DNA of 64,000 nucleotides from Pseudobutyrivibrio ruminis (GTDB taxonomy: Bacteria > Bacillota > Clostridia > Lachnospirales > Lachnospiraceae): positions 62,001 to 126,000 of the forward strand of contig SVER01000001.1 in the NCBI GenBank assembly GCA_015057315.1, written 5' to 3'. Numbering within the stretch: position 1 is the first letter of the stretch; each line of letters begins with the position of its first letter. Position numbers and translations under genes: made by a program. Below are positions 26,565 through 36,001 of the stretch, piece by piece. Under the pieces are notes generated by a model that was given only the letters and a program-made list of their open reading frames with translations, had not been told where the DNA came from and ran no database searches.

Positions 26565-27632
26565 ATGGAAATGACACTTAGATGGTACGGCAAGGATTTC
26601 GATACCGTAACACTTGAGCAGATTAGACAGATACCTGGAGTGCACGGTGTAATCACTACATTGTATGATACAAAGCCAGGCGAGGTGTGGAGCCGTGAGA
26701 GAATACATGCTCTTAAGGAGCAGGTGGAGGCGGCAGGCCTTACAATTGCTGGAATTGAAAGTGTAAATGTACATGAGGATATTAAGCTTGGCAAGCCAAG
26801 TAGAGATCAGCTGATTGATAATTATATTGAGACACTTAAGAACTTAGGTGAAGAGGATATTCATCTGGTTTGCTATAACTTTATGCCAGTGTTTGATTGG
26901 ACCAGAACTGAGCTTGCAAGAAAAAGACCTGATGGCTCAACTGTGCTTGCATATACTCAGGAGGCAGTTGATGCGTTGGTTCCAGAGAAGATGTTTGAAT
27001 CTATTTCAGGGGATACTAATGGAACAGTGATGCCAGGCTGGGAGCCAGATAGACTTGCTCATGTTAAGGAGTTGTTTGATGAGTACAAGGATATTACAGA
27101 TGAGGATTTGTTTGAGAACCTTAAATACTTCCTTGAGAGAATCATGCCTGTATGTGATAAGTATGATATCAACATGGCTATTCATCCAGATGACCCTGCA
27201 TGGCCAGTGTTTGGCTTGCCACGTATTATCATCAATAAGGAAAACATTCACCGCATGATGAAGATGGTAGATAACCCACATAATGGTGTTACATTCTGCT
27301 CAGGTTCTTATGGAACAAACTTAGAGAATGATTTGCCAGATATGATTAGAAGTCTTAAGGGCAGAATTCATTTTGCTCATGTAAGAAATCTTAAGTTTAA
27401 TTCACCTACAGATTTTGAGGAGGCTGCACATCTTTCTTCTGATGGAAGCTTCGATATGTATGAAATTGTAAAGGCACTTTATGATATAGGATTTACAGGT
27501 CCAATTCGTCCAGACCACGGTCGTATGATTTGGGGCGAAAAGGCAATGCCAGGATATGGACTCTACGACAGAGCCCTCGGCGCCGCCTACATCAACGGAC
27601 TTTGGGAAGCAATCGAAAAAGGAGAACGATAA
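26565..27632 (+). CDS. uxuA: Mannonate dehydratase
   Basis: The 355-residue enzyme converts D-mannonate to 2-keto-3-deoxygluconate. Family signatures include LRWYGKDFDTVTL at the N-terminus, FDWTRTEL near 107, metal-site histidines and cysteine in NMAIHPDDP and GVTFCSGSYG, and the C-terminal PIRPDHGRMIWGE. The start has TGGAGG upstream, immediately after the structured element. It overlaps uxuB by one base (TAATG). Confidence 0.96.
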   Translation: MEMTLRWYGKDFDTVTLEQIRQIPGVHGVITTLYDTKPGEVWSRERIHALKEQVEAAGLTIAGIESVNVHEDIKLGKPSRDQLIDNYIETLKNLGEEDIHLVCYNFMPVFDWTRTELARKRPDGSTVLAYTQEAVDALVPEKMFESISGDTNGTVMPGWEPDRLAHVKELFDEYKDITDEDLFENLKYFLERIMPVCDKYDINMAIHPDDPAWPVFGLPRIIINKENIHRMMKMVDNPHNGVTFCSGSYGTNLENDLPDMIRSLKGRIHFAHVRNLKFNSPTDFEEAAHLSSDGSFDMYEIVKALYDIGFTGPIRPDHGRMIWGEKAMPGYGLYDRALGAAYINGLWEAIEKGER

Positions 27633-29128
27633 TGAAGCTAACAAACGAAGGCATAAAAGATAGAGCTGCATGGGAAGCAAAAGGCTATAAGCTTCCAGAT
27701 TATGATAGACAAAAGGTTATCGCAAATACGAAGAAGAACCCAACATGGATTCACTTTGGAGCAGGAAATATTTTCAGAGCCTTTCAGGCTAATGTGGTAG
27801 ACAAGCTTTTAGATGAAGGTGTACTTGATACTGGCTTAATCGTTGCAGAAGGCTATGACTATGAAATCATCGAAAAGTACAACAGACCTTGCGATGACCT
27901 AAGCATTCTTGCCACACTTAAGGCTGATGGAACAGTAGAAAAAAAGGTGGTAGGTTCTATTGCAGAGTCCTGCATTCTTGATGAAGAAAACCAAAAGGAA
28001 ATTGAAAGATTAAGAGAGATTTTCAGAGCACCATCACTTCAGATGGTAAGCTTTACAATCACAGAAAAGGGCTATAAAACAAAGGCTTATATGTCTAAGG
28101 TAGTAGGCCTTATATTAGAGCGATTTAAAGCTGGTGCATTTCCTATCTCCATCGTAAGCATGGATAACTGCTCTCACAATGGAGATAAGCTAAAGGAAGC
28201 TGTTATAGAGCTTGCCAAGGAATGGTTCAAAGAGGGCAAATGCGATACTGATTTTATTGCATACCTTGAAAATCCAAAGCTTGTTGCATTCCCTCTTACA
28301 ATGATAGATAAAATCACACCACGACCAGATGACACAGTTAAAAAGATGTTAATTGATGATGGAGTAGAGGGCGCTGAGCCTATAGTTACATCTAAGAATA
28401 CATACGTGGCAAACTTCGTAAATGCGGAGGAGACAGAGTATCTTGTAATAGAGGATTTGTTCCCTAATGGACGCCCAGCCTTAGAAAAGGGTGGCATCCT
28501 GTTTACTGATAGAATCACAGTAGATAAGACTGAAAAAATGAAGGTGTGCACTTGCCTTAATCCTCTTCATACAGCCCTTGCAATCTATGGCTGTTTGCTA
28601 GGCTTCAAAACCATCCATGATGAGATGAACGATGCAGCTTTAAAGAAAATGGTAACTATCCTTGGCAAGGAAGAGGGCATGAAGACAGTGGTAAATCCTG
28701 GTGTGATTTCTCCAGATGCATTCCTTGATGCTGTACTTACCAAGCGTCTTCCAAACCCATTTATGCCAGATACACCACAGCGTATTGCCTGTGATACATC
28801 ACAGAAGCTACCTATCAGATTTGGTGAGACCATTAAAGCATACAGGGCTAATTCATCACTTGGCACTGACAAGCTAAATATAATTCCGCTGGTGCTTGCA
28901 GGCTATTTAAGATACTTAGAGGGTATCGATGATGAAGGTAATCCATTCGAGCAAAGCCCAGACCCATTATTAAATGAGCTAAAGGGATTGCCTGCTAAGG
29001 ATGTGCTAAAGAGGACAGATGTGTTTGGCGTAGATTTGTATGAGGATAATCTTGCTGCCAGAGTGTTAGAAATATATGTAAGATTACAGGGCAAGGGTAA
29101 CGTGAGAAAGGAATTAGAAAAGCTATGA
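27632..29128 (+). CDS. uxuB: Fructuronate reductase (mannitol dehydrogenase family)
   Basis: The 498-residue oxidoreductase reduces D-fructuronate to D-mannonate with NADH. The nucleotide-binding start (WIHFGAGNIFRAF) and the family motif SMDNCSHNGDK near residue 183 are intact, as is FPLTMIDKITP. The start overlaps the uxuA stop and has GGAGAA upstream; an in-frame ATG at 27530 would overlap uxuA by about 100 bases without a good site. Its stop overlaps the next start (ATGA). Confidence 0.93.
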   Translation: MKLTNEGIKDRAAWEAKGYKLPDYDRQKVIANTKKNPTWIHFGAGNIFRAFQANVVDKLLDEGVLDTGLIVAEGYDYEIIEKYNRPCDDLSILATLKADGTVEKKVVGSIAESCILDEENQKEIERLREIFRAPSLQMVSFTITEKGYKTKAYMSKVVGLILERFKAGAFPISIVSMDNCSHNGDKLKEAVIELAKEWFKEGKCDTDFIAYLENPKLVAFPLTMIDKITPRPDDTVKKMLIDDGVEGAEPIVTSKNTYVANFVNAEETEYLVIEDLFPNGRPALEKGGILFTDRITVDKTEKMKVCTCLNPLHTALAIYGCLLGFKTIHDEMNDAALKKMVTILGKEEGMKTVVNPGVISPDAFLDAVLTKRLPNPFMPDTPQRIACDTSQKLPIRFGETIKAYRANSSLGTDKLNIIPLVLAGYLRYLEGIDDEGNPFEQSPDPLLNELKGLPAKDVLKRTDVFGVDLYEDNLAARVLEIYVRLQGKGNVRKELEKL

Positions 29129-30525
29129 TGGCATTTATGGATAAGGATTTTTTGCTCACAAATGATACTGCTAAGGCTTTGTTTGAGGAAGCTAAAGATG
29201 TACCTATTATTGATTACCACAATCATCTAAGCCCAAAGGAAATCTACGAGGATAGATGCTTTGATAATATTGCTCAGGTTTGGCTTGGTGGTGACCACTA
29301 CAAGTGGCGCGCCATGCGAGCTAATGGCATATCTGAAAAGCTTATCACAGGTGATGGGGCACCTTTCGATAAATTTGTGGCATGGGCAGACACTGTTCAA
29401 AATCTTATTGGAAATCCTTTGTATCACTGGACTCATCTAGAGCTTCAGAGATATTTTGGAATTACAACTGCGCTTAATCCTGATACTGCAAAGGACATTT
29501 GGGACAAGTGTAATACTTTGCTTAAGACAAAGGAATATTCAGTAAGAAACCTCCTAAGAATGCAAAATGTGTCTGTCCTATGCACCACAGATGACCCTGC
29601 TGATTCATTAGAGTGGCACAGAAAGATTGCTGCGGACGGCTTTGAAATTAAAGTGCTTCCAAGCTTTAGACCAGAGAAGGCCATGGGCATTGAAAAGGAT
29701 GGATTTGCTACATACATTGAAAAGCTTGGCGGTGTAGCAGGCTTACAGATAACAGATGTTAGTAGCTTGCTAAAAGCCCTTAGCATCAGGCTTAAATTCT
29801 TTACTGATAATGGATGCAGAGTATCAGACCACAGCTTAGAGGGCTTGTTTTACGTAAAGGCTACAGAGGCTGAGGTTAATAAGATTTTCAAAAAAGGCCT
29901 TGCGGCAGCACCTCTTACAGAAGAAGAAATAGCCAAATTCAAGGGCTACATCCTTACAGAGCTTGGAAGAAAATACAGTAAAGCTGGTATTGTAATGCAG
30001 CTTCACATAGGAGCCATCCGAAACAATTCCAAGCGTTTTTATGAATTGCTTGGCGCTGATACAGGCTTTGATGCTATGGCAGATTTTGCATATGCCCCAC
30101 AGCTTGCAGCAGTATTATCTGAAATGGATTTAACAGATGAATTACCAAAGACTATACTTTACTGCCTTAACCCTAAGGATACAGAAATGCTTGCAGTAAT
30201 GGCATCAACCTTCTGTAGCAACGAACAGGGCATAAAAGGTAAGGTACAGCTTGGGGCTGCATGGTGGTTCTGTGACCACAAAAACGGAATGGAGCGACAA
30301 ATAGAAGCTATGTCTGATGCAGGACTTATTTCCACATCCGTAGGAATGCTCACAGATTCCCGCAGCTTTTTATCTTTCCCTCGCCACGAGCTCTACCGCC
30401 GTATCCTTTGCAACAAAATCGGCACCTGGGTAGAAGCTGGCGAGTACCCCGCAGACCTATCGTATTTACGTACCCTCGTAAAGCGTATATGCGGAGGCAA
30501 TGCGGTAGAATATTTCAGCTTATAA
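29125..30525 (+). CDS. uxaC: Glucuronate isomerase
   Basis: The 466-residue enzyme interconverts D-glucuronate and D-fructuronate, the entry step of the pathway. The metal-binding IIDYHNHLSP motif lies near residue 30. Other family hallmarks are WLGGDHYKWRAMR, CTTDDPADSLEWH and LHIGAIRNNS. ATG 29125 overlaps the uxuB stop; an ATG three bases on is equally possible. No glucuronate transporter or glucuronidase gene is in view, so the substrate must enter through products encoded elsewhere. Confidence 0.95.
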   Translation: MMAFMDKDFLLTNDTAKALFEEAKDVPIIDYHNHLSPKEIYEDRCFDNIAQVWLGGDHYKWRAMRANGISEKLITGDGAPFDKFVAWADTVQNLIGNPLYHWTHLELQRYFGITTALNPDTAKDIWDKCNTLLKTKEYSVRNLLRMQNVSVLCTTDDPADSLEWHRKIAADGFEIKVLPSFRPEKAMGIEKDGFATYIEKLGGVAGLQITDVSSLLKALSIRLKFFTDNGCRVSDHSLEGLFYVKATEAEVNKIFKKGLAAAPLTEEEIAKFKGYILTELGRKYSKAGIVMQLHIGAIRNNSKRFYELLGADTGFDAMADFAYAPQLAAVLSEMDLTDELPKTILYCLNPKDTEMLAVMASTFCSNEQGIKGKVQLGAAWWFCDHKNGMERQIEAMSDAGLISTSVGMLTDSRSFLSFPRHELYRRILCNKIGTWVEAGEYPADLSYLRTLVKRICGGNAVEYFSL

Positions 30526-30572
30526 AAACCGTTGCGGCTGCCAAGGTTTTGTAGTCGCATATTATTATATGA

Positions 30573-30738
30573 GCCTGTAGATGAGACTCTGCGAATGCTA
30601 GGCAAGCGCGAGCAAGAGGGCCCCATGGCTTGCAACAGAGGGGACCCACGCCGGCGGGGAGTTTCTGTTGCAAGACAATGGGAGATGGCTTGCGGGAGCT
30701 TGGAGAACTTGATGAGTCTCATCGTAACAGGCGGACTA
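30573..30738 (+). ncRNA. Large structured RNA element upstream of kdgK (copy 2)
   Basis: An outer stem GCCTGT/ACAGGC (30573-30578, 30727-30732) and a perfect 10-bp stem (30580-30589 / 30714-30723) are separated by A on the left and GTA on the right, the same arrangement as before uxuA. The interior is larger and GC-rich, with a perfect 11-bp hairpin (30629-30639 / 30664-30674) and a possible CAAGC/GCTTG helix. The last bases (GGACT) lead straight into the kdgK ribosome binding site AGGAG. This fills the 220-base gap between uxaC and kdgK. Confidence 0.6.
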
Positions 30739-30748
30739 GGAGATTGAC

Positions 30749-31846
30749 ATGAACTTAGAACTTAGAAAAAAAGAAGATTGTAAATATGACGCAGTATCTC
30801 TAGGTGAGGTAATGCTTAGATTTGACCCAGGTGAGGGTAGAATCCGCACAGCCCGTGAGTTTAAGGTATGGGAAGGCGGCGGAGAGTACAATGTTATCCG
30901 TGGACTTAGAAGATGCTTTGGCATGGATACAGCAGTAATAACTGCTTTTGCAGACAATGAGGTTGGACATTTGGTGGAGGACTTCATTATGCAGGGGGGT
31001 GTAGATACAAGATTAATTAACTGGAAGAAGACTGATGGAATCGGTAGAGAGTGCAGAAATGGCCTTAACTTTGTAGAAAGAGGCTTTGGTATAAGAGGTG
31101 CTCTTAGCTGCTCTGACAGGGCAAACACGGCTATTTCTCAGGCAACAGATAAGGATTTTGATTTTGATTATATCTTTGGCGAGCTGGGTGTTAGATGGTT
31201 CCACACAGGTGGAATATATGCGGCACTTTCAGAGCAGTCAGCAGAGACTGTTGTAAAGGCAATAAAGACAGCTAAGAAGTATGGCACTATTGTTTCTTAT
31301 GACCTCAACTATCGTGCTTCTATGTGGTCTGCAATTGGTGGTCAGGCTAAGGCTCAGGAAGTTAATAAAGAGATTGCCAAGTATGTAGATGTAATGATTG
31401 GAAACGAAGAGGACTTTACAGCTTGTCTTGGATTTGAGATTGAGGGTAACGATGCTAACCTTAAGGAGCTTAATATCGAAGGCTATAAGAAGATGATTGA
31501 TAATGCTGCCAAGGTATATCCTAACTTTAAGGTAGTGGCAACTACACTTCGTACTGTTAAGACAGCCACAGTAAATGACTGGTCAGCACTTTGCTGGGCA
31601 GATGGTAACATCTATAAGGCTAAGGATTATAAGGGATTAGAGATTCTTGATAGAGTAGGTGGTGGCGATTCATTTGCATCAGGCCTTGTATACGGCCTTA
31701 TGACTACAGGTGACGCTGCAAAGGCTGTAGAATATGGTACAGCTCATGGTGCTCTTGCTATGACTACACCTGGTGATACTACTATGGCTACATGTGCTGA
31801 GGTAGAAGCTATTATGGGTGGCGCTGGCGCCCGTGTAAAGCGTTAA
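30749..31846 (+). CDS. kdgK: 2-keto-3-deoxygluconate kinase, PfkB family
   Basis: The 365-residue kinase phosphorylates 2-keto-3-deoxygluconate to KDPG. It shows the PfkB N-terminal pattern (SLGEVMLRFDPGEGRIRTA; EGGGEYNVIRGL) and the C-terminal signature DRVGGGDSFASGLVYG with catalytic base D307. It is slightly longer than many PfkB sugar kinases and is set apart from uxaC by the structured element, which may control it separately. With eda at the other end of the set, it completes glucuronate breakdown. Confidence 0.93.
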   Translation: MNLELRKKEDCKYDAVSLGEVMLRFDPGEGRIRTAREFKVWEGGGEYNVIRGLRRCFGMDTAVITAFADNEVGHLVEDFIMQGGVDTRLINWKKTDGIGRECRNGLNFVERGFGIRGALSCSDRANTAISQATDKDFDFDYIFGELGVRWFHTGGIYAALSEQSAETVVKAIKTAKKYGTIVSYDLNYRASMWSAIGGQAKAQEVNKEIAKYVDVMIGNEEDFTACLGFEIEGNDANLKELNIEGYKKMIDNAAKVYPNFKVVATTLRTVKTATVNDWSALCWADGNIYKAKDYKGLEILDRVGGGDSFASGLVYGLMTTGDAAKAVEYGTAHGALAMTTPGDTTMATCAEVEAIMGGAGARVKR

Positions 31847-31873
31847 TATAAAAGGGGATAATCACAAAATAAA

Positions 31874-31980
31874 ACAGCTATTTGGAATGTAGGTATCAAT
31901 GATTTGCAGTTTTGGCGAGCCAATCTCGCGAGGCAAAATTGCAAATTATTGATAGCGTAACATTTCAAGTAGCTGTTTTT
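31874..31980. terminator. Compound terminator containing structured element (copy 3)
   Basis: ACAGCTA/TAGCTGT outer arms (31874-31880, 31970-31976) are preceded by A-run and followed by T-run, so this can terminate kdgK and the convergent cyclase gene. Inside lie GGAATGT/ACATTTC, internal loop AGG/GCGTA, a 15-bp stem (31894-31908 / 31940-31954, one G-T wobble) and the loop GAGCCAATCTCGCGA (31917-31931), identical to the loop before uxuA. Confidence 0.7.
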
Positions 31981-31992
31981 CATTGTTATATT

Positions 31993-33645
31993 TTACATTG
32001 TCACCTGATTCTTTCCGTTAGTTTTTGACATGTATAGATTATCGTCAGCTCTCATTACCACATTATCATCACCGCTTCCAATGGCGCATCCAATACTTAC
32101 AGTAATTAATAAATCGTTATCATCAAATTCCCATACCTGTTCTTCCATGTGCTTACGAATGCGGCTTGCCACGGCTTTGATATAAGCTAATTCTGTTTTT
32201 TCCACAGTTAAAACAAATTCTTCGCCACCGTATCTGTAAGCCTTTATATCAGGAGTAATTTCTTTGCTGATTATTTGTCCTAAACGTCTGAGAACCATAT
32301 CTCCATTTAGGTGGCCATAGTTGTCGTTTACTTTTTTGAAGTCATCTATATCAATCATTATGATGCCATACTTGGCTTTAGAGCCTTTAATCTTTACTAG
32401 GTTATAGTTAAACATATTTCTGTTAAGCAGACCAGACAGGGTATCAAAACGTGAGTTTGATACCATAACCAGCAAGAAAGCCAGTATAGATATTCCAAAA
32501 AACCATGAAAATGTTCTTAATAGAGAATTTGTAAGGTGTTGCTTTTTTTCGCCCCGTGCATCCTGTAATTCATTTGTTGCATCAGAAACTACACCATTTG
32601 CGATGCTTGCAATGGTGTAGTTTTGCTGATTAAACAGTGTGGTGTTAAGCTGGTTTAAAACAAAGTTCAGCTCCTTTTGAATAGCTTCGTTTCTGGTAGG
32701 GTATTCCTTCTGTACCTTCGTGATTGTATAAAGCTCGGCTTTTTCATAGCTGTTAGCCTCACATAAATCCATAAATTCATGTAAAAAATTAATAACAGCC
32801 TGTTCTTTAGCTCCACTATCCATGCTGGCAATATTGTTATATTCTTTTATATTTTCCGCACATAGATAATAGCATTTGGCTTGATAATAAGGGATGATAA
32901 AATCTCTAAGGTGTATGGTACGATAAATCTTTGTTGTAAACATATCGCTGTCAGCCCATTTATCCAGCTTTTCTTTACATTTTGCAAGACGCCCGGTCTC
33001 TTCATATATTCTGGCAAGCCAAACATCGTTCATGGCCATGTAGCTGGTAGTGTATACTTCGTTTGGATGCTTTTCCAAAACACGCTGGGAATTCATAATA
33101 GCTGTTTCAGCTTCGTTGTAATTGTATTTCATAATATGCATTATGCCTTGCATTCTGTAGGCATAGCTTTTTATCTGAGGGTTTGTGATATCTTCTATGG
33201 GCTTAATAGCATAAGCTTTATCCAGCATTTCCTGGGCGTACGTAAAGGAATAATTATTAAGGTAGAAATTGGCCAGATCCAGATAGATATTTACAGCCAC
33301 ATCATCATCGCTTCCATTTAGATAATAAAGGGCATATCCCAGATTTTTGTAATAAGAAATGTTATCACCTTTTTGTAGATATATGAGTGCAGTTCTTTCA
33401 TAGAGAACACCTGCATCATCTTTGAAAAGCTGTCCATGTTTTGCTATATCTTCTAATGTTGCCAGCTGTTCATCCATAGTGTCCCAGGAATAAGCAAGAT
33501 CTTTAGATATAATACTTTCTACTTTATTATGGTTTGCAATTTTTTCTAAATGGATTTGGGCAACATAAATAAGCTGCATTAATAACAGTGCAACGAAGAT
33601 AAGTAGAATAAAAATTGTGATTTTTTTGGTTGAAATTTTTTGCAT
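31993..33645 (-). CDS. Membrane diguanylate cyclase with TPR-like sensor
   Basis: The 550-residue protein has an N-terminal membrane segment (about 8-28), an extracytoplasmic helical region of about 340 residues that reads like TPR repeats (ALYYLNGSDDDVAVNIYLDLANF, shortened here to ALYYLNG and YLDLANFYLN), a second membrane segment near 371-392, and a GGDEF domain with an intact GGEEF signature near residue 468. It should make cyclic di-GMP. The position of the usual RxxD inhibitory site carries other residues, so product feedback may be absent. It is transcribed toward kdgK and shares a terminator with it. Confidence 0.9.
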   Translation of the reverse strand: MQKISTKKITIFILLIFVALLLMQLIYVAQIHLEKIANHNKVESIISKDLAYSWDTMDEQLATLEDIAKHGQLFKDDAGVLYERTALIYLQKGDNISYYKNLGYALYYLNGSDDDVAVNIYLDLANFYLNNYSFTYAQEMLDKAYAIKPIEDITNPQIKSYAYRMQGIMHIMKYNYNEAETAIMNSQRVLEKHPNEVYTTSYMAMNDVWLARIYEETGRLAKCKEKLDKWADSDMFTTKIYRTIHLRDFIIPYYQAKCYYLCAENIKEYNNIASMDSGAKEQAVINFLHEFMDLCEANSYEKAELYTITKVQKEYPTRNEAIQKELNFVLNQLNTTLFNQQNYTIASIANGVVSDATNELQDARGEKKQHLTNSLLRTFSWFFGISILAFLLVMVSNSRFDTLSGLLNRNMFNYNLVKIKGSKAKYGIIMIDIDDFKKVNDNYGHLNGDMVLRRLGQIISKEITPDIKAYRYGGEEFVLTVEKTELAYIKAVASRIRKHMEEQVWEFDDNDLLITVSIGCAIGSGDDNVVMRADDNLYMSKTNGKNQVTM

Positions 33646-33812
33646 TAGCTTAACAATCGCCTTACATACATACTTATCACAAGTGTATCAGTTTATTTTA
33701 ATTGTCATCTTACATTAAAAGTATGAAAAAACTGTAGCAAATCAAGGTTTATATTACGAAATTACTCTGAAAACGATTAAGTAGAGTTCATAAATTGTTC
33801 ACAGTTTACTAA

Positions 33813-33841
33813 TAGACAAAACCTACAATTGAGGCTATTAT
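33813..33841 (+). promoter_or_regulatory. Candidate promoter of the 49-residue gene
   Basis: TAGACA (33813-33818) and TATTAT (33836-33841) are 17 bases apart. They lie in the 264-base gap between the divergent cyclase gene and a small gene; the rest of the gap (33646-33812) shows no other clear feature. Confidence 0.5.
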
Positions 33842-33909
33842 ATAGAAGTTCCATGTGATGTTTCTAAGGGTTACAGGGAATGAAAATACACCACGGGGAG
33901 GCATGAGAA

Positions 33910-34059
33910 ATGGCAATAGGTGAAATTATTACATGTACAGGTCCAGAGGACCTTTTTAGAAGAGCTGAAGATCTTCAGCAAAAGGGAGTGCAGACGGTAT
34001 TTGTAGCAAGAAATACTCTTAAAGTCGTTGGAGTTATGACGGAGAAAAAGGCTAGCTAA
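33910..34059 (+). CDS. Small protein of 49 residues, unknown function
   Basis: An ATG preceded by GGGGAGG at an 8-base distance opens a 49-codon frame (begins MAIGEIITCTGPEDLF, ends VMTEKKAS). It has its own candidate promoter and a strong terminator 34 bases after its stop, so it looks like a genuine monocistronic gene. The sequence is soluble, with an alpha/beta pattern and one cysteine. I do not recognise it. Its place between two cyclic-di-GMP genes may be chance. Confidence 0.65.
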   Translation: MAIGEIITCTGPEDLFRRAEDLQQKGVQTVFVARNTLKVVGVMTEKKAS

Positions 34060-34092
34060 GAGCTAGGTGTTAATAGGGGTTAGAGGGGTTTT

Positions 34093-34121
34093 GAGATAGG
34101 ATTTATCCTATCTCTTTTTTT
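34093..34121 (+). terminator. Rho-independent terminator
   Basis: GAGATAGG and CCTATCTC form an 8-bp stem with a six-base loop, followed by seven T. Confidence 0.88.
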
Positions 34122-34169
34122 AATTAAATTAGATTTATTTGATAATTGGTAGAATTGTCGGAACTTTTC

Positions 34170-34198
34170 TTGTTTTGGACACATTTGTATAGTAGAAT
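34170..34198 (+). promoter_or_regulatory. Candidate promoter of the EAL / HD-GYP / kinase operon
   Basis: TTGTTT (34170-34175) and TAGAAT (34193-34198) are 17 bases apart, about 48 bases before the chosen start of the EAL gene. Confidence 0.5.
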
Positions 34199-34245
34199 CT
34201 AAAAGAATGGACAATAGCGTGCATATGCACAAAGTGGGGGTCAAA

Positions 34246-35976
34246 ATGAGAGAAGAATATTATAAAACCTTGATGGGTGGAGCTATTCCAACGGGGCTAC
34301 CAGGGGGATTTTTTATTTACGAGGCAGATGGAGAAGAGAAGGTTATATTTGCAGAGACAAATATTGTGAGGCTTTTTGGATGCGAAACTTATGAAGAATT
34401 TTTGGAGTATATAGGTGGCAGCTTCAAGGGGATGATTCATCCAGATGATTTACTTAAGATAGAAAATCAAATTGAAGCCCAGACAGTCTATGCCGAAAAA
34501 CGCCATGATTATGTCCGTTATCGTATTATCACAAAGCAAGGTGAAGTAAGATATGTAGAGGATTTTGGCCATCTTCTTCATTGGTCAAACGGCAAAAGCT
34601 TTTACTATGTGTTCATAGTGGATGTTGATAAAAACGAGTATCTTAATGCCAACAGCAATTCTTATGCAGAAGCAGAGGCTTTGGCTGGAGGCAGAGAGAC
34701 AGACAGTCTTACCGGGCTTTTTAATATGGCATATTTTTACAACAAAGTGCAGATACTTTTAAGCCAGCCTGATATTCGACGCCAGAATGTTTCTTTTGTT
34801 CATTTTGATATTCCTAACTTTAAACTATATAATGAGCGCCATGGCTTCAAAATGGGTGACGAATTGCTAATCGATTTAGGTCGCACCATTAAGGAAGTAT
34901 TTTCAACAGCTACTGTTGCCAGGTTCTCTGATGATCATTTTATGGTATTCACCACGCTACCAAGGGATGAAGTGGTTGAGTGCGTAGAAGAAATATATAA
35001 GTCAATGCTTCTTTCAGAAGATGTTAATAAGAAGATAAAGGTAAAGGCAGGTATTTATTTCATGGACGACCAGCGTGCTGAGGTAGGTCTTGCCTGTGAT
35101 CATGCCCGTCTTGCCTGCAATAGCATAAAGAGCAGACATGATGTTAACTATTGTATTTATGATGATATTATCAGGGATAATTTAAGACGTCAGCAATTTG
35201 TAGTTGACCATATTGATGATGCTATTGCTAATGATTATATAAAGGTATTCTATCAGCCAATCGTTCGTGTTAAAACTGGCGAAATCTGCGGCTATGAGGC
35301 ATTGGTACGTTGGGTGGATCCAGAGGATGGAATGTTGCCACCAGGCTACTTTATTGAAACATTAGAGCACTTCCATTTAATTCATTTTGTAGATGAATAT
35401 GTGGTTAAGAAGGTATGTCAGGATTACAGAAGGTTATGTGATGAGGGAGAGGCTCTAGTGCCATTTTCTGTAAATATTTCCCGCTTGGATTTTGAAGTAT
35501 GCGATGTTTACAAGATGCTTTCTGATTACTGCGAGATATATGATGTTCCACCAAGCATGATAGATGTAGAAATTACTGAAAGTGCATTTTCTGATAATAC
35601 AGGTCTTATAAAGGATGCCTGTAAGAAGATTAGAGATGCAGGCCATGAAATATGGATAGATGATTTTGGCAGTGGCTATTCATCTCTTACTACACTTGCG
35701 GATTATGAATTTGATGTGCTTAAGCTGGATATGGTTTTTCTTAGAAGCATTGACAAAAATCCAAAGACAAGAACACTTATGAGTTATATAATAAAAACAG
35801 CTAACGAAATGGGACTATCACCACTTTGCGAAGGTGTGGAAACTAAAGAGCATTACCAGTTTTTAAAGGACGTTGGCTGTGAAAGAGCACAGGGGTATTA
35901 TTTTGGCAAACCAATGCCTTTAGAGGAGCTTTTAGATAAAATGTACAATGATGGTATGCAGTGGGAAATAGTGTAA
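34246..35976 (+). CDS. Cyclic-di-GMP phosphodiesterase: PAS, degenerate GGDEF, EAL
   Basis: The start at 34246 has GGGGG five bases upstream; an ATG at 34207 lacks a site. The product (576 residues) has an N-terminal PAS domain (about 1-130), a GGDEF domain whose signature is SDDHF and therefore probably inactive, and an EAL domain with the catalytic residues intact (GYEALVRW near 350, VEITESAF, IDDFGSGYSSL, LKLDMVFL, CEGVET). It should hydrolyse cyclic di-GMP under control of the PAS ligand. The next gene begins 25 bases on. Confidence 0.9.
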   Translation: MREEYYKTLMGGAIPTGLPGGFFIYEADGEEKVIFAETNIVRLFGCETYEEFLEYIGGSFKGMIHPDDLLKIENQIEAQTVYAEKRHDYVRYRIITKQGEVRYVEDFGHLLHWSNGKSFYYVFIVDVDKNEYLNANSNSYAEAEALAGGRETDSLTGLFNMAYFYNKVQILLSQPDIRRQNVSFVHFDIPNFKLYNERHGFKMGDELLIDLGRTIKEVFSTATVARFSDDHFMVFTTLPRDEVVECVEEIYKSMLLSEDVNKKIKVKAGIYFMDDQRAEVGLACDHARLACNSIKSRHDVNYCIYDDIIRDNLRRQQFVVDHIDDAIANDYIKVFYQPIVRVKTGEICGYEALVRWVDPEDGMLPPGYFIETLEHFHLIHFVDEYVVKKVCQDYRRLCDEGEALVPFSVNISRLDFEVCDVYKMLSDYCEIYDVPPSMIDVEITESAFSDNTGLIKDACKKIRDAGHEIWIDDFGSGYSSLTTLADYEFDVLKLDMVFLRSIDKNPKTRTLMSYIIKTANEMGLSPLCEGVETKEHYQFLKDVGCERAQGYYFGKPMPLEELLDKMYNDGMQWEIV

Positions 35977-36001
35977 ATTTGATTTCTTAGGGGACTACCG
36001 A

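Noticed and set aside
27530..27631. N-terminal extension of the fructuronate reductase
   Set aside because: It would overlap uxuA by about 100 bases, lacks a ribosome binding site and does not resemble the family; the TAATG overlap start is better.
33646..33909. Cyclic-di-GMP riboswitch between the cyclase and small genes
   Set aside because: I could not find the conserved GEMM-type core or paired stems in this gap.
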